A stretch of DNA of 6,375 bases, taken from contig CAUQKR010000040.1 of assembly GCA_963518665.1 (NCBI GenBank), positions 1 through 6,375 on the forward strand. Direction: 5' to 3'. Made by a program: the position numbers and the translations under genes. Shown one piece after another: positions 4,979-6,375 of this stretch (the first letter of the stretch is position 1; the number at the start of each line of letters is the position of its first letter). Origin of the DNA: GN02-872 sp963518665. GTDB lineage: Bacteria; Patescibacteriota; Gracilibacteria; BD1-5; UBA6164. The notes beneath the pieces were generated by a model. The model saw only the letters and a list, made by a program, of their open reading frames with translations, was not told the origin of the DNA and did no database searches.

Positions 4979-6325
4979 ATGTATAAAAATAAAATTTTAG
5001 AAAATTTAGAACTAAAATTAGCAAAAACAAGGGAAGAAAATAAAGAAAAACTTGATAAAATAGAAAAAAATTTTAAAGAAGAATATTTTGTATTTTTAGA
5101 AAAAATTTTTGAAAATGACAATTCTTGAACAAAAAGACTTGTTTCAGTTCTTTTTCAAATTGAAAAATTGGATAATTTAGAAAAAAATAATTCTGAAATT
5201 TTTAATAATTCTTTGAAGAAATCTATAGAAAATTTATCTTTATCAAAAGAAAAAAAAGATTTATTTTTGAGTAAAATATCAGTTTTAGAAAAAAATAGAA
5301 ATTTTTTAGAAGAAAAAATTTTAAAAAACTCTGATATAACAAAAGATACAAATTTTCCTATTTTGGAAGATTTAGTAGAAAAATGAGTTTTAGAAAAAAC
5401 TGATTTAATTGATATTTCTCTAAGATACAAAGAAAAAAATAATTTTCTTGAAAGTTTAAAAGTGCTTGAAATAAATAAATTTGAAATTGTAAAAAGCCAT
5501 TTTTTTCAATTAAATAACACTAAAAAAATTGATAGAATAGATAATTTTAAAAATGAGTTTTCTTTTGAAATAGAAAATTCTGAAAATGCAAAAACCTACC
5601 CTACAGTTGTAAATTTTGTTGGAAAAAATTATTTAAAACTTAGACTTCCAAATAAAACAGAAACAAGATTGGAGAGATTAAAAAGAGCTTTTAAAATAGC
5701 TTTTTTGAAATTAAATAATTTAAAATTTTCTGGAATTGATATAAATGAAGTTTTAAGAAAACTTGAGAGATTGGATGATTTTGATGCGATGTTTAATCTC
5801 ATTTTAAAATATTTTGAAGAACTAAAAAATAATCCAAATTTGCAAAAAGATTTTTTAGCAAGTTCAGATTTGGAAGAAGCTGAAAATCTTGTAAATGAAG
5901 CTGAAGACAACAAGCAAAAAAGTATTTTTACAGAAGAAAATATAGTAAAAGCAACTTCTATAATCGAAGAAACAGAAAAAAAATTGACAGCTGAAGATCT
6001 GGAAAAAATTTTGAGTGATGAAGTTGATTTAGTTTGATGAAATTTTATTCATAGATGAGTTTTGTCTGATAAAATAGAGGAAGAAAAAGAGTCAAAGGAA
6101 GTGCAGGAAGAGGATTTGATGAAAATGCTTGAAGAGCTGAAAGAAAAAGTCTTTGAGATAGATGAAGAAAAAAGAAAAATGTTTTTGACAGGAGAATATG
6201 AAAAAATAGATGCTTTAAATGATGAACTTATAGAAGTTTTGAAAAAACTTGAAAAACTAAAAAAACTTCTTTGAATAGCTGATGTTGATGAAGAAAATGA
6301 AGAAGAAAATAAAATTATGTTATAA
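4979..6325 (+). CDS. Lys/Glu-rich, probably coiled-coil protein of unknown function
   Basis: A 448-residue protein read through in-frame TGA codons (six of nine glycines, including a Gly-Gly pair at 353-354). No family is recognised. It looks almost wholly helical: an N-terminal coiled coil (about 1-45), a helical stretch (60-125), a middle region (about 150-300) with a small beta-like patch near TYPTVVNFVG and a basic segment ETRLERLKRAFK, an acidic linker (305-350), and a C-terminal coiled coil (about 362-430) with an Asp/Glu-rich tail ending ENKIML. No signal peptide, membrane span or catalytic motif is seen. ATG at 4979 lies 2 bases after the polA-like stop, so the two should be translationally coupled. 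It has no Shine-Dalgarno. A structural or DNA-replication-partner role is only an inference from the operon. The TAA (6323-6325) overlaps the terminator. Confidence 0.85.
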
Positions 6326-6357
6326 AAAAGAACTAGAAAAAACTAGTTCTTTTTTTT
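6324..6357 (+). terminator. Strong Rho-independent terminator of the polA-like operon
   Basis: AAAAAAGAACTAG (6324-6336) pairs perfectly with CTAGTTCTTTTTT (6343-6355) around an A6 loop, followed by an eight-T run (6350-6357). The stop codon of the preceding gene overlaps its first bases. The final 18 bases of the window hold nothing I can identify. Confidence 0.9.
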
Positions 6358-6375
6358 GTTGTCCTATTGGCAAGG

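Noticed and set aside
4900..4990. A frameshift restoring the rest of Pol I after Exo II
   Set aside because: The other two frames hit stop codons at once, and the sequence beyond encodes an unrelated coiled-coil protein in a frame starting at its own ATG; no Exo III or polymerase motifs appear.
4316..5913. Minus-strand open frames at 4316-4687, 5155-5430 and 5629-5913
   Set aside because: They are rich in Ser, Phe and Lys as expected from the antisense of Lys/Glu-rich genes, and they overlap well-supported + strand coding sequence.
5168..6274. Three separate short genes (5168-5386, 5462-6037, 6062-6274) on the + strand
   Set aside because: All three share one frame with the ATG at 4979 and are separated only by TGA glycine codons.
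71..6325. UGA read as tryptophan (Mycoplasma-type code)
   Set aside because: TGA falls on invariant glycines (GLGNPG, DLDGT, GGHNG), and tryptophan is encoded by TGG in several of the same proteins.

Overview
This AT-rich window comes from a bacterium that reads UGA as glycine (translation table 25). That points to Candidatus Gracilibacteria or Absconditabacteria (SR1) of the Candidate Phyla Radiation. In-frame TGA falls on near-invariant glycines: GLGNPG and GGHNG in peptidyl-tRNA hydrolase, DLDGT and GDTGAD in a HAD phosphatase, and the helix-hairpin-helix of a Pol I-type 5' nuclease. Tryptophan is still written TGG. Read with the standard code, most genes here break into fragments.

Layout, left to right. 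(1) The last codons of a + strand gene (1-57) face a convergent minus-strand operon, pth (1023-1547) followed by a HAD-type phosphatase (71-1003). (2) A divergent promoter region (1548-1681) drives pth leftward and a small lipoprotein gene (1682-2014) rightward. (3) The lipoprotein gene converges on an RNHCP-domain zinc-ribbon gene (2018-2335, minus). Both stop codons lie inside one shared terminator hairpin. (4) Three small genes of unknown function lie on the minus strand (2384-2677, 2791-3114, 3246-3536). Each has its own promoter, Shine-Dalgarno-like site and terminator, and none contains a TGA codon. The last two look like diverged paralogs. (5) A second divergent promoter region (3537-3686) leads into a + strand operon: a Pol I-like protein with the 5' nuclease and only half of the 3'-5' exonuclease (3687-4976), then, two bases later, a 448-residue Lys/Glu-rich protein of unknown function (4979-6325) ending in a strong terminator.

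The most unusual points are two. The polA-derived gene has no polymerase domain and ends in a perfect sliding-clamp-binding pentapeptide (QISLF). The three-gene island is TGA-free and shares a duplicated, identical 39-bp terminator/-35 cassette plus stem-loops that begin at the predicted transcription start. All six promoters proposed here use a 16-bp spacer. No tRNA, rRNA, CRISPR array or insertion sequence was seen, and no gene-free stretch exceeds about 150 bases.
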